Origin: Mesorhizobium loti
Lineage (GTDB): Bacteria > Pseudomonadota > Alphaproteobacteria > Rhizobiales > Rhizobiaceae
Reading direction: 5' to 3'
NCBI GenBank assembly: GCA_002356515.1
Contig: AP017605.1
Coordinates: forward strand, 620,001 to 684,000
Length of the DNA stretch: 64,000 nt
Below the pieces are notes generated by a model that saw nothing but the letters and a program-made list of their open reading frames with translations, made no database searches and was not told the origin of the DNA. Within the stretch, counting starts at the first letter, position 1. Each line of letters starts with the position of its first letter. Both the position numbers and the translations under genes were made by a program. Shown here one piece after another: positions 18,842 through 29,831 of this stretch.

Positions 18842-19318
18842 ATGAACGCCAATACCCAAAGCGAAGCCGCCTCGGATGCACTGGAGTTCGAATACGACCT
18901 TGCCGAACCGCCGGAAAAAGTGTGGCGGGCGCTGACCGTGCCGGAATTGCTCGCCGCCTGGATGATGCCGAACGACATCAGGCCGCAGACCGGGAGCAAT
19001 TTTACCTTTGCCGGGCCGGACGCCGCGATCGAATGCGAAATCCTCGACGCTGAGCCCGAACGCCTGCTGCGCTATTCCTGGCGAGAGCGGCCGGGCGACG
19101 CCGCGCGGCAGGATCCGCTCGACAGTGTCGTCACCTTCACGCTCGCCCGCACCGTTTCCGGCGGCACGCATCTGCGCATCGTCCATGACGGTTTTGCCGG
19201 GAAAGCGATGCCCGCCGTCGCCATGGCGGGTGGCGGCTGCCGGCTTTCGCTCGGGGCGCGCGGCGCCGGAAAGCCCATCGCCGCGAATACGCCGCGCCTC
19301 CTGCTGCGCGCAGCCTGA
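18842..19318 (+). CDS. SRPBCC (AHSA1-type) domain protein
   Basis: A 158-aa START-like protein ([19 protein letters not shown], then [17 protein letters not shown]). I choose the ATG at 18842, preceded by AAGGATTTGGGATC; a GTG at 18806 within the end of arsR is possible. The arsR-SRPBCC pair is common and the partner may bind a small hydrophobic ligand; function unknown. A near-repeat of GGACCAGTGAAG occurs twice at the junction with arsR. Confidence 0.85.
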   Translation: MNANTQSEAASDALEFEYDLAEPPEKVWRALTVPELLAAWMMPNDIRPQTGSNFTFAGPDAAIECEILDAEPERLLRYSWRERPGDAARQDPLDSVVTFTLARTVSGGTHLRIVHDGFAGKAMPAVAMAGGGCRLSLGARGAGKPIAANTPRLLLRAA

Positions 19319-19340
19319 ACACGGGAATCGGAGACGAAAA

Positions 19341-19946
19341 ATGAGCGGTATTGCCAGTCTGGTGCCAATGGTGATCGAGCAATCGAGCCGCGGCGAACGC
19401 GCTTTCGACATTTTCTCGCGGCTGCTGCGCGAGCGCATCATCTTCATCAATGGCGAGATCAACGACGACGTCTCGGCGCTGGTCTGTGCGCAGCTCCTGT
19501 CGCTGGAATCGGACAATCCCGACAAGGAGATCTCGCTCTACATCAACTCGCCGGGCGGCGTGGTGACCAGCGGCTTCGCCATCTACGACACGATGCAATA
19601 TGTCAGCTGCCCGGTATCGACCGTCTGCATGGGGTTTGCCGCCTCGATGGGCTCATTCCTGCTGATGGCGGGCACGCCGGGGCGCCGCATCGCGCTGCCG
19701 AACGCCACCGTCCTCTTGCACCAGCCGCTCGGCGGCTTTCAGGGCCAGGCTTCCGATATCCAGCGCCATGCCGAACGGATCGGCAAGACCAAACAGCGCA
19801 TGGCCGAACTCTATGCCCAGCATTGCGGCCGCAGCTATGAGGAGGTCGAACGCACGCTGGACCGAGACCATTTCATGACCGCCCGGGAAGCACAGGCATG
19901 GGGCATCGTCGACCACGTCTTCGACACGCGCAAGAAAGCGGCATAG
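19341..19946 (+). CDS. clpP: ATP-dependent Clp protease proteolytic subunit
   Basis: A 201-aa serine peptidase that forms the tetradecameric Clp chamber. The catalytic triad is complete: Ser102 in [11 protein letters not shown], His127 in LLHQPLGG and Asp176 in LDRDHFM, each offset by five from mature E. coli ClpP. GGAG lies upstream of the ATG. No clpX or lon follows, so it is likely an additional ClpP paralogue rather than the tig-clpP-clpX copy (inference). Confidence 0.95.
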   Translation: MSGIASLVPMVIEQSSRGERAFDIFSRLLRERIIFINGEINDDVSALVCAQLLSLESDNPDKEISLYINSPGGVVTSGFAIYDTMQYVSCPVSTVCMGFAASMGSFLLMAGTPGRRIALPNATVLLHQPLGGFQGQASDIQRHAERIGKTKQRMAELYAQHCGRSYEEVERTLDRDHFMTAREAQAWGIVDHVFDTRKKAA

Positions 19947-20073
19947 GCAGATTTTGGTCGGCATCCACACACATCAATTAAATGCAGATGTACCAAATGA
20001 AGAAAATGATTTTCATCACCTATCAATAAATTCGGCGTCAATTGAATCCATTGAATTATGAACAGAGGCATAA

Positions 20074-20289
20074 ATGCCGAAGCCTACCGATCCAAACAAA
20101 CGTGCATTCCGCGCTATATTAGCTATAACAGGAATATGCCTGGCATTTTTATTGCTAGTTAATGTTCCCGGCGGGTTTGAATGTCTGGCGCGTGGCGGCG
20201 ACGTGCGAATGGAAGGTGTATCCATTCGCTGCTACATGGATTTTAGCAACTGGCAACCAGGCGAGCCAGCACGTCCTGCGTTAGACTAA
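20074..20289 (+). CDS. Small hypothetical protein with one membrane helix (71 aa)
   Basis: A basic N-terminus (MPKPTDPNKRAF) is followed by a hydrophobic helix (AILAITGICLAFLLLVNV) and a short outward part with two Cys residues (ECLARG and IRCYMD). The surrounding DNA is clearly AT-richer than its neighbours (about 19950-20170), which hints at foreign or fast-evolving sequence. A modest GAGG precedes the start. I recognise no family. Confidence 0.55.
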   Translation: MPKPTDPNKRAFRAILAITGICLAFLLLVNVPGGFECLARGGDVRMEGVSIRCYMDFSNWQPGEPARPALD

Positions 20290-20402
20290 TATGGAAATTT
20301 GAAGAACTTGAAGCCTGATCACCACATTGGAGGCTGACGGCGTCGCGCCCATTTCGCCGCCGCCGTCTGGCTTCGTATTGAGCGCGGCACTATAGTCGTG
20401 CG

Positions 20403-20681
20403 ATGCGCCACCGCCTGAACAGACTGATGACAGCCATTGCGATTACCGCCGCGACGTCCGGCGGGGCTTTTGCCGGGGACAGTACCTCCCAGTCGCCGAA
20501 AGGCGCCCTGCCCGGCGTGAGCGGCGATTATCGCATCGCCAAGCCGGCTCCCCAGCCCGAACCCGACAACGCATTCCCCAGCGACGGGAACGGCACGTTC
20601 AAGATCGGCGATACCGATGTCAGGATTTCCGGTAGCATCACCGTCGATATGGCCACGGGCGGGATCAAGCCACCGAGATAA
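20403..20681 (+). CDS. Small exported hypothetical protein (92 aa)
   Basis: A Sec signal peptide (MRHRLNRLMTAIAITAATSG, cleavage near AFA-GD) is followed by a Pro-rich linker and a short beta-like segment (FKIGDTDVRISGSITVDMAT) typical of small periplasmic proteins of rhizobia. There is no named family. A rho-independent terminator lies 40 nt after the stop, supporting a real transcript. Confidence 0.65.
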   Translation: MRHRLNRLMTAIAITAATSGGAFAGDSTSQSPKGALPGVSGDYRIAKPAPQPEPDNAFPSDGNGTFKIGDTDVRISGSITVDMATGGIKPPR

Positions 20682-20720
20682 CCAGCGCCATTTCTGGCGA
20701 AGCTTCGCTGCAAAAGAACA

Positions 20721-20759
20721 GCCCCGCCGTGCCCTAGGGCAAACGGACGGGGCTTTTCT
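20721..20759 (+). terminator. Rho-independent terminator
   Basis: AGCCCCG (20721-20727) pairs with CGGGGCT (20749-20755), directly followed by TTTTCT, just after the 92-aa ORF. Confidence 0.8.
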
Positions 20760-20784
20760 GGATCTCAAATCCATATTTTGCCGG

Positions 20785-21200
20785 GAGTGTACTGCCGGCG
20801 TTTGATTTCGGATGCCACGCGGCGTCAGCCGACGATCCGACTAGCAGTCTCTGATTGTTGGGGGATACGGCAAGTCACGGTTTGTCGGGTGGCGCAAACG
20901 CTAAACCCTGGCACTTATGCCTGCCGCGGCTCCAACGAGGCGTGGAGCCCTTGGGGACTGTCCGGTGGCGTCATGCTCCGCTCCTGTGTCCGTTGCGACA
21001 TTGCCGTCGCGAAGCGCAAATCGCAAATGCCTGCGGCGTCTCGCAGGCCGCCTTTGGGCGGCGAGGCCATCGAAAGACGGCCGGCTTCGCTGACTTTTGG
21101 AGACTGCTCCCGTGAGCCGGCCGCGTCAACCATCAATAGCCGGTTACCGAAAAACGTGATCGCTGGGAGGTTACGTACAAGTCAGGTTTTTACACAGCTT
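20785..21200. other. Non-coding, structured stretch
   Basis: No convincing protein gene is seen between the terminator and the uvrA promoter. The stretch holds a perfect hairpin, GGCTCCA (20928-20934) with TGGAGCC (20943-20949), and a CCGCC-TTTG-GGCGG hairpin near 21050. It could hold an ncRNA or be the remnant of a degraded gene. Nothing matches tRNA, tmRNA tag or SRP RNA patterns I know. Confidence 0.35.
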
Positions 21201-21212
21201 TGTCAGGAGCGT

Positions 21213-21227
21213 GTTCGGCCTTTGTTC
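21213..21227 (+). promoter_or_regulatory. LexA (SOS) box upstream of uvrA
   Basis: GTTC-GGCCTTT-GTTC is a perfect alphaproteobacterial LexA direct repeat, 152 nt before the uvrA start codon and in the same orientation as the gene. Confidence 0.85.
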
Positions 21228-21379
21228 TTTCTGCTTGCCCCTTCGCGCGAAAGGCGGTTAAACGACTTCTGTCGGGAATTGTGGCGTCTCTCGACGTGGC
21301 GGCAAAAACACCTACATAGGGGATGGCCGGGACAATCCCGCCAATCCCACGAATTCCAGATCTGAGGCGGCGACCGGCG

Positions 21380-24301
<2,922 letters not shown>

Positions 24302-24338
24302 TGGTCGGACCCGCTTGACGTCCGCCGGAGGGCTTTGA

Positions 24339-24809
24339 ATGACCATTAGAAAAGCGGTGGTCAGGGACCTCCAGGCTGTCGTCTCGCTGACCACGGCTGC
24401 CTATGCGCCCTACAACGCCATACTGGAGGCGCCGCCGATTCCGGTGACCGAGGATTATGCGCCGCGCATCGAGAGGGGCGAGGTCTGGCTGCTGGAGAGC
24501 GGCGGCGAACTTGCCGGAGCGCTCACACTGGAGCGGTATGTGGATCACGCGATGATCTTCTCCGTCGCGGTGTCGCCCGCCTTCCAGGGCAAGGGTTTTG
24601 GCATAAAGCTGCTCAATCACGCGGATCAACAGACACGCCTGTGGGGCTTGCCGGAGACACGGCTCTACACCAATGCGAAAATGGAACGAAACATCGCGCT
24701 CTATCTCGCTTACGGCTATCGCGAAACGGGTCGTCGGCCCAATCCCTACCGGCCAGGCTGGACGCTCGTCGACATGGCGAAGGCGGCCGACAAAAACCCT
24801 GCTTCGTGA
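24339..24809 (+). CDS. GNAT-family N-acetyltransferase
   Basis: A 156-aa acetyltransferase fold: IRKAVVRDLQAVVSL at the start, the acetyl-CoA-binding motif VAVSPAFQGKGFGIKLLNHA (pattern Q/RxxGxG/A) and the C-terminal RNIALYLAYGYRETGR. GGAGGG precedes the ATG. The substrate is unknown. It lies between uvrA and the DUF72 stub, in a stretch that looks rearranged. Confidence 0.93.
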   Translation: MTIRKAVVRDLQAVVSLTTAAYAPYNAILEAPPIPVTEDYAPRIERGEVWLLESGGELAGALTLERYVDHAMIFSVAVSPAFQGKGFGIKLLNHADQQTRLWGLPETRLYTNAKMERNIALYLAYGYRETGRRPNPYRPGWTLVDMAKAADKNPAS

Positions 24810-24837
24810 TCGCTTGTTGACAATTGGGAGGGCGACA

Positions 24838-24921
24838 ATGAGCAATCATAGGAATATCCGCTCCGGCATGGGTGGCTGGACCTTCGATCTTTGGATCGCG
24901 CTCCCAGAGGGAACTGCGTGA
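24838..24921 (+). pseudogene. Truncated 5' copy of the downstream DUF72 gene
   Basis: The first 20 or so codons (NIRSGMGGWTF and a Trp) match the start of the intact DUF72 gene at 26371 (TIRSGMGGWTF and a Trp), and the upstream GGGAG-CGACA leader matches too. Similarity stops near 24894 and the frame ends after 27 codons. The final TGA overlaps the GTG start of the phosphodiesterase-like gene. This is a partial duplication left beside an insertion. Confidence 0.8.
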
Positions 24922-26324
24922 CCGCGCGGATTCTCATGATCGCGCTCGACGGGGCGGATGGAGCCTTGCTCGACAGGGCGAGTCGGGACGGTATGCTGCC
25001 CAGTCTCGCCGCGTTGCGGGCACGAGGCAGGGTCAAATATCTCACCGCACATGCGGGCGCGACGGACGACGCGCTGTGGGCCTCGTTCCAATACGCGGCC
25101 GGCATGGGTGAACACGGCCGCTATCACTATGAGCAACGGCTGCGCAGCGGCCAGTTCGGCATGGTTTGCACCGATGAAATCGACCGCGAAACCTTCTGGG
25201 AAACGGCGCCGGAACTCAGGATAGGCGTCTTCGACATTCCAAAATGCCGCCTCCCGCGACAGTTCAATGGCATCCATCTTGCAGACTGGCTTGTCCATGG
25301 GCGCTATTTCCGCGAGCCCAAAAGCTATCCGGCAGCGCTTGCCGGTGACGTGGTCACGCGCTTCGGCGCCGCGCCGCCGAGCAGATGTGACCATGAAGGC
25401 CGATTGAACGACACCGAGGCTACAGCGGTTGTGGCCAATCTGCGCCTTGCAGTCGCCAGCAAACATGCCGCCGCCCTGCACTATCTCGGCAGCGAGTCCT
25501 GGGATCTGTTCATCGTCGGGTTCAAGGAGGCGCACTGCGCCAGCCATGCGCTTTGGGATCTCGTCGACGGGGCGGACCCGAAGTTCGACCCGGCCCGCAA
25601 CAGTCGGCTCGGCGCCCCGATCGACATGATTCTTGGCGACATTGATCGCGCGATTGGCGATCTCGTGGCCTCAGCCGGCCCAGACACTGAGATCGTGGTG
25701 TTCTCGACGACGGAAATGCGGCCGAACGCTACGCTTGCTCACCTGATGCCGGAAATTGTCGACCGTATGAACCGCATCCTCGGTGAGTCGCATTGGACGC
25801 GGTTTGTGCGCCATGTCGTGAAAGCCAGGGACCGGCGCTGGTGGCCGCGTTGCGAAATGCTGCCTTACAACGAGAACTGCGCGGCTCTTCGCATCAATCC
25901 ATCCGTGGTCTTCAAGGATGGTGGCATTGAGGTCGAGCGATCAAGACTGCTCGATCAGGTTGAATCCCTCCTGATGGAACTGAGGGAAGACCATACCGGC
26001 CAGCCGGTGATCACGATGATCGACAGGGCGGCTCGACAGCATGCCGGCGCGCGCGCGGCCGAATTGCCTGATCTCCTGGTGCATTATCGCGCTGGCGTGT
26101 GCCCAGGCGCGGTGTGCTCATCCAGACTTGGACGCGTTGAAGCCAAGCCGCCGGGATTAAGACCTGGCAATCACGCCCCGGGCGGTTTCCTCATTGTCGT
26201 CGGGAACAAGCTCGATGCCTCGAAGGTCACCGGCATGCAGAACCTGGGGCCGATGGCAATGCGTGTACTGAATGGTTCTAGTAGCTTGCCAACGGATAAG
26301 AGCGGGTTTGCCCGGTTTTCTTGA
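24918..26324 (+). CDS. Alkaline-phosphatase-superfamily (phosphodiesterase-like) protein
   Basis: A 468-aa protein starting at a GTG with AGAGGG upstream, overlapping the stop of the DUF72 stub. The N-terminus (ILMIALDGADGALLD) is the metal-binding start of type I phosphodiesterase/nucleotide pyrophosphatases, and WASFQYAAGMGEHGRYHY resembles the nucleophile region. A KEAHCASHALW segment fits the D/ExxxH metal site. The usual DHG motif is replaced by TTEMRPN, so catalysis is uncertain. It is bracketed by DUF72 sequences, which suggests insertion. Confidence 0.75.
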   Translation: MTARILMIALDGADGALLDRASRDGMLPSLAALRARGRVKYLTAHAGATDDALWASFQYAAGMGEHGRYHYEQRLRSGQFGMVCTDEIDRETFWETAPELRIGVFDIPKCRLPRQFNGIHLADWLVHGRYFREPKSYPAALAGDVVTRFGAAPPSRCDHEGRLNDTEATAVVANLRLAVASKHAAALHYLGSESWDLFIVGFKEAHCASHALWDLVDGADPKFDPARNSRLGAPIDMILGDIDRAIGDLVASAGPDTEIVVFSTTEMRPNATLAHLMPEIVDRMNRILGESHWTRFVRHVVKARDRRWWPRCEMLPYNENCAALRINPSVVFKDGGIEVERSRLLDQVESLLMELREDHTGQPVITMIDRAARQHAGARAAELPDLLVHYRAGVCPGAVCSSRLGRVEAKPPGLRPGNHAPGGFLIVVGNKLDASKVTGMQNLGPMAMRVLNGSSSLPTDKSGFARFS

Positions 26325-26370
26325 TCCTCATGATATGACCGCACAAATCAAAGCGACAGGGAGAACGACA

Positions 26371-27177
26371 GTGAGCAAATCGGGAACAATCCGCTCAGGC
26401 ATGGGCGGCTGGACCTTCGAGCCCTGGGACAAATCCTTCTATCCGGACAAGCTGTCCAAGGCCAAGCAGCTGCAATATGCCAGCCGGCAGGTGCCGAGCA
26501 TCGAGGTCAACGGCACCTATTACTCCAGCTTCAAGGAGCCGACCTTCGTCAAATGGGCAAGCGAAGCGCCGGACGGTTTCGTCTATTCGCTCAAGGGCAA
26601 CCGCTTCGTCACCAACCGCCGTGTGCTGGGCGAGGCCGGTGAATCGATGATGCGCTTCCTCGGTTCCGGCGTTGCCGCGCTCGGCGACAAGCTCGGCCCG
26701 ATCCTGTGGCAGTTCGCGCCGACAAAGAAATTCGACCCGGACGATTTCGAAGCCTTTTTGAAACTGCTGCCGGAAAAGCAGGATGGGGTCGCGCTGCGCC
26801 ACGCGCTTGAAGTGCGCAACGACAGTTTCATCGTGCCGGAATTCGCGGCACTTGCCCGCAAATACAAGGCGGCGATCGTCTATGCCGACCATGCCAAATA
26901 TCCTGATATCGCCGATGTCACCGCCGATTTCATTTACGCCCGCTTGCAGACCGGCTCGGACGACAATCCCGACTGCTATACGCCGAAGGGGCTCGATGAA
27001 TGGGCGGCGCGGGTAAAGACCTGGGCGGAAGGCAAGCAGCCGGCCGATTTGCGGCGCGCCGATCCCGCCACCGACGCACCGGTGCAGCCGCGCGACGTCT
27101 TCGTCTACTTCATCACCGAGGGCAAGGTGCGCGCGCCCTTCGGGGCGATGGCGCTGATGAAACGGGTAGCCGGCTGA
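26371..27177 (+). CDS. DUF72 domain-containing protein
   Basis: A 268-aa TIM-barrel-like protein of the DUF72 (YecE) family, function unknown. I prefer the GTG start at 26371 with AGGGAG upstream; an ATG at 26335 is an alternative. Family landmarks are GMGGWTFEPWDKSFYP, SIEVNGTYYSSFKEPTF and the C-terminal DVFVYFITEGKVRAPF. A stub of the same gene lies 1.5 kb upstream. Two small hairpins follow the stop. Confidence 0.9.
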   Translation: MSKSGTIRSGMGGWTFEPWDKSFYPDKLSKAKQLQYASRQVPSIEVNGTYYSSFKEPTFVKWASEAPDGFVYSLKGNRFVTNRRVLGEAGESMMRFLGSGVAALGDKLGPILWQFAPTKKFDPDDFEAFLKLLPEKQDGVALRHALEVRNDSFIVPEFAALARKYKAAIVYADHAKYPDIADVTADFIYARLQTGSDDNPDCYTPKGLDEWAARVKTWAEGKQPADLRRADPATDAPVQPRDVFVYFITEGKVRAPFGAMALMKRVAG

Positions 27178-27180
27178 CGA

Positions 27181-27250
27181 GCCCGTAAGCGCATCATCTA
27201 AGCGTTTTGCGCGTAGCAAAGCGCCTATTCGCGGCATCTTCGCCGCGATC
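27181..27250. repeat. Intergenic hairpins after DUF72 gene
   Basis: TCGCGGC and GCCGCGA (6-nt loop) form a perfect stem. Just before it, GCGTTTTGC and GCAAAGCGC nearly pair. They resemble short palindromic elements seen elsewhere in the window and may serve as the DUF72 terminator. Confidence 0.45.
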
Positions 27251-27336
27251 GTAACCTTATCGACACTTCCTTGCTGCATGAATGCGACGACGCCAAGCCG
27301 CAGAACTGGAGCCGCCGCCGGCAGGGAAAGAGGGGC

Positions 27337-28485
27337 ATGTCGCTCGACTATACTTCACTTCTGCTGGCTGTTGGTTTCTCCGCCGCTTGCCTGAGCCTGA
27401 CATTGTTCGGCATGTGGCTGACCGCCCGCACGGAAAAATTCCTGCTGACATGGGCGATCAGCCTGGTGTTCGTGGTCGGCGACATCTTCGTCTATGACGC
27501 CTATATCGACATGCCCGGGCGCCTGCTCGGCATCGCCACCCTTGCCCTGTTGCTGCTCGGTTTCTCGACCATGCTGGGTGCCGCCTACCAGTTCAGAACC
27601 GGTGGCTCGCCGTTGCCGCGGGCGCTCTGGGGTTGCGCCTCGCTGGCGGTGGCGCTGCCTGCCATGGCTCTCGGCTACGACGGCCTCGGCTTCATGTTTG
27701 AGAACCTGTTCGCCGCCTTGCTGCTGTTCGCGACGGCGATTGAATATTGGAGAGGCCGCGACGAAGCCCCTGCCCTGACGATCGGCATCACCACGCTCTA
27801 CTCGGCCACCGCCATTTCCTTCATGCTATGCGCGGGGGTTTTGGCATGGGACGGCAAGCTGGTTCTCGGACATGCACCAAGCAACTGGGCCGAAGAACTG
27901 AGCCTCATCATCGTTATAGCCAGCATGACGGGTATTGGCGCCCTGTCGCTTGCTCTCAATCAGGGGCGTCTGGCCAGGCACCACCGACGCAATGCGCTGA
28001 CCGATCCCTTGACCGGCTTGCTCAACCGGCGCGCACTGTTTGACATGCACGGCAATGTCCCGGTCGGCGCCTTCACCGCGGTGGTTGTCTTCGACCTCGA
28101 CAATTTCAAAGCCATCAACGACGAATTCGGCCACGCGGCGGGCGACGAGGTGCTGAAGGTGTTTGCCAGCGAACTCGCCGGCAACCTTCGCCAGACCGAT
28201 GTTGCCGCACGCATGGGCGGCGAGGAATTCGCACTGGTGTTGAAGCGCACCCTGCCGGAGACGGTCGAGGACGCTGCAGAGCGCATCCGCACCGCCTTCG
28301 CGACGCGCCTGATAGAAACCGAGGCGGGATCCCTGAGGTGCACGGTCAGTGCCGGCTTTGCGTTTGGCAGCAAAGAGGGCCTCAGCTTCGACAAGGTGCT
28401 CAGCGCCGCCGACAAGGCGCTCTACGACGCCAAGCGCGGCGGCCGCAACCGCGTCACCGCCTCTCCGTTCCGGCGCGCGAGCTGA
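27337..28485 (+). CDS. Membrane-bound diguanylate cyclase
   Basis: A 382-aa protein. AGAGGGG precedes the ATG at 27337. About six to seven membrane helices span residues 5-200, followed by a GGDEF domain (about 215-375) with the active-site GGEEF at 294-298. The allosteric product-binding RxxD (RQTD, 285-288) lies five residues before it. It should make cyclic di-GMP and be product-inhibited. No EAL domain is present. The N-terminal sensor type is unknown. Confidence 0.93.
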   Translation: MSLDYTSLLLAVGFSAACLSLTLFGMWLTARTEKFLLTWAISLVFVVGDIFVYDAYIDMPGRLLGIATLALLLLGFSTMLGAAYQFRTGGSPLPRALWGCASLAVALPAMALGYDGLGFMFENLFAALLLFATAIEYWRGRDEAPALTIGITTLYSATAISFMLCAGVLAWDGKLVLGHAPSNWAEELSLIIVIASMTGIGALSLALNQGRLARHHRRNALTDPLTGLLNRRALFDMHGNVPVGAFTAVVVFDLDNFKAINDEFGHAAGDEVLKVFASELAGNLRQTDVAARMGGEEFALVLKRTLPETVEDAAERIRTAFATRLIETEAGSLRCTVSAGFAFGSKEGLSFDKVLSAADKALYDAKRGGRNRVTASPFRRAS

Positions 28486-28521
28486 TTCCGAGCCTATGAC
28501 GCTGGATAGGCGAAAGCGGCT

Positions 28522-28625
28522 CTAATGCATGTCGCCGAAAAATTGGCCCCGGTTTGGGAGAACGACATGCATGAAACAAGGACCTAAAGCGCGTCGCATG
28601 AAGCCGTTCAGATGCGACGCGCTTT
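28522..28625. repeat. Palindromic intergenic repeat, family A
   Basis: A mosaic of inverted repeats containing GCATGTCG and CGACATGC arms, then AACAAGGACCT and GCGTCGCATGAA. The same blocks in the same order recur at 44345-44452. It ends exactly at the stop codon of the 58-aa gene. It resembles rhizobial intergenic mosaic elements. Confidence 0.75.
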
Positions 28626-28800
28626 AGGCCGCCATGACGATTTCATTGAAGGTATCGAGATCGACATAGAAGACCTTGGTGATCTCCTCGATCAGATCGT
28701 CGTATTCGCAGCCCTGTGACCGCAAGATGTTGATGGCGGCGATGATGTCGACGCGTTCGGTAAGCCGCCGCTTCTGATAATCCTCGACGTAACGTTCCAT
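28624..28800 (-). CDS. Small conserved-looking protein (58 aa)
   Basis: A 58-aa acidic, probably helical protein (MERYVEDYQKRRLTERVDII and an ILRSQGCEYDDLIEEI segment) with no signal or membrane helix. The start ATG ends at 28800. Its TAA stop lies at the very edge of the neighbouring palindromic repeat. The compact predicted helices resemble small regulatory or adaptor proteins, but I recognise no family. The 266 nt between it and urtE hold nothing I can support. Confidence 0.7.
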   Translation of the reverse strand: MERYVEDYQKRRLTERVDIIAAINILRSQGCEYDDLIEEITKVFYVDLDTFNEIVMAA

Positions 28801-29066
28801 GGCTGTCCCTTAGCCTGTGTGCCCAAACGCGTTTGAACGACAGATCGCAGGAGGGAAGCTAGGAAGCCTTGCTTGCGTGGAACTTGCCCGGCCTTCGCCG
28901 CGCCCTCGATCTGCGATAACCAGACTGATACGGAAGCGGCCGACTCACAAAGCCAACAAAAGACTAGCATGCAGCCTCTGGCGCGCCAGAGATGCAGATC
29001 GCGGGATGGAAGAAATATTGGACTTGCCAGGGACTTTGGATCGTCAGCCGAAGTTCAATACCGATT

Positions 29067-29762
29067 CTAGACGGTAAGGAACTTGCGTACATCGGCCCGG
29101 TCTAAATCTTCCGCCGGGCCAGTATGGACGATCTGGCCCCTGTCCATGATGTTGACCTCGTCGGCGAGTTCGCGGCAGAAGTCGAGATATTGTTCGACCA
29201 GCAGCACCGCAATGCCGGCCTGGTCGCGCAGGTAACGGATGGCACGGCCTATATCCTTGATAATCGATGGCTGGATGCCTTCCGTCGGCTCGTCGAGCAC
29301 CAACAGCTTCGGCCGCATCACCAGCGCCCGGCCGATGGCCAGTTGCTGCTGCTGGCCACCGGAAAGATCGCCGCCTCGACGGCCGAGCATCTGCTTCAGC
29401 ACCGGGAACAATTCGAAGACATGCGTCGGCACATTGCGGTCGGCACGCTTCAACGGCGCAAAGCCGGATTCCAGGTTTTCGCGCACCGTGAGCAGGGGAA
29501 AGATCTCCCTGCCCTGCGGTACGAATGCGATGCCCGACCGGGCGCGGTCATACGCCGCGCTCCGGTCGAGCGCCTTCCCCTCGAAGGCAACGCTTCCGCT
29601 CGTCAGCCGGTGGTGGCCAACGATCGATCTCATCAAACTGGTCTTGCCGACGCCGTTGCGGCCGAGCACGCAGGTGATCTTGCCGGCGCCCGCCTTCAGC
29701 GAAACGCCGCGCAGCGCCTGGGCGGCGCCGTAATGGAGCGTGGCGTTTGAAACTTCGAGCAT
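29067..29762 (-). CDS. urtE: Urea ABC transporter ATP-binding subunit UrtE
   Basis: A 231-aa ATPase: Walker A VLGRNGVGKTSLM, signature LSGGQQQQLAIGRAL, Walker B LLVLDEPTEGIQPSII. The TEGIQ sequence after Walker B is the usual UrtE variation on the LivF-type TEGLA. It is the last gene of the urtABCDE operon, 69 nt after urtD. With UrtD it powers high-affinity urea uptake. Confidence 0.95.
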   Translation of the reverse strand: MLEVSNATLHYGAAQALRGVSLKAGAGKITCVLGRNGVGKTSLMRSIVGHHRLTSGSVAFEGKALDRSAAYDRARSGIAFVPQGREIFPLLTVRENLESGFAPLKRADRNVPTHVFELFPVLKQMLGRRGGDLSGGQQQQLAIGRALVMRPKLLVLDEPTEGIQPSIIKDIGRAIRYLRDQAGIAVLLVEQYLDFCRELADEVNIMDRGQIVHTGPAEDLDRADVRKFLTV

Positions 29763-29831
29763 GTCAGCGCCTTCTCCAGAACCGCAGGAAGGCCAGATCG
29801 AAGTGATGGAAATGCACCCGCCAGACCATGC

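Noticed and set aside
20778..21365. 195-aa open frame before uvrA
   Set aside because: No ribosome-binding site, runs through the LexA box, and has no recognisable pattern.
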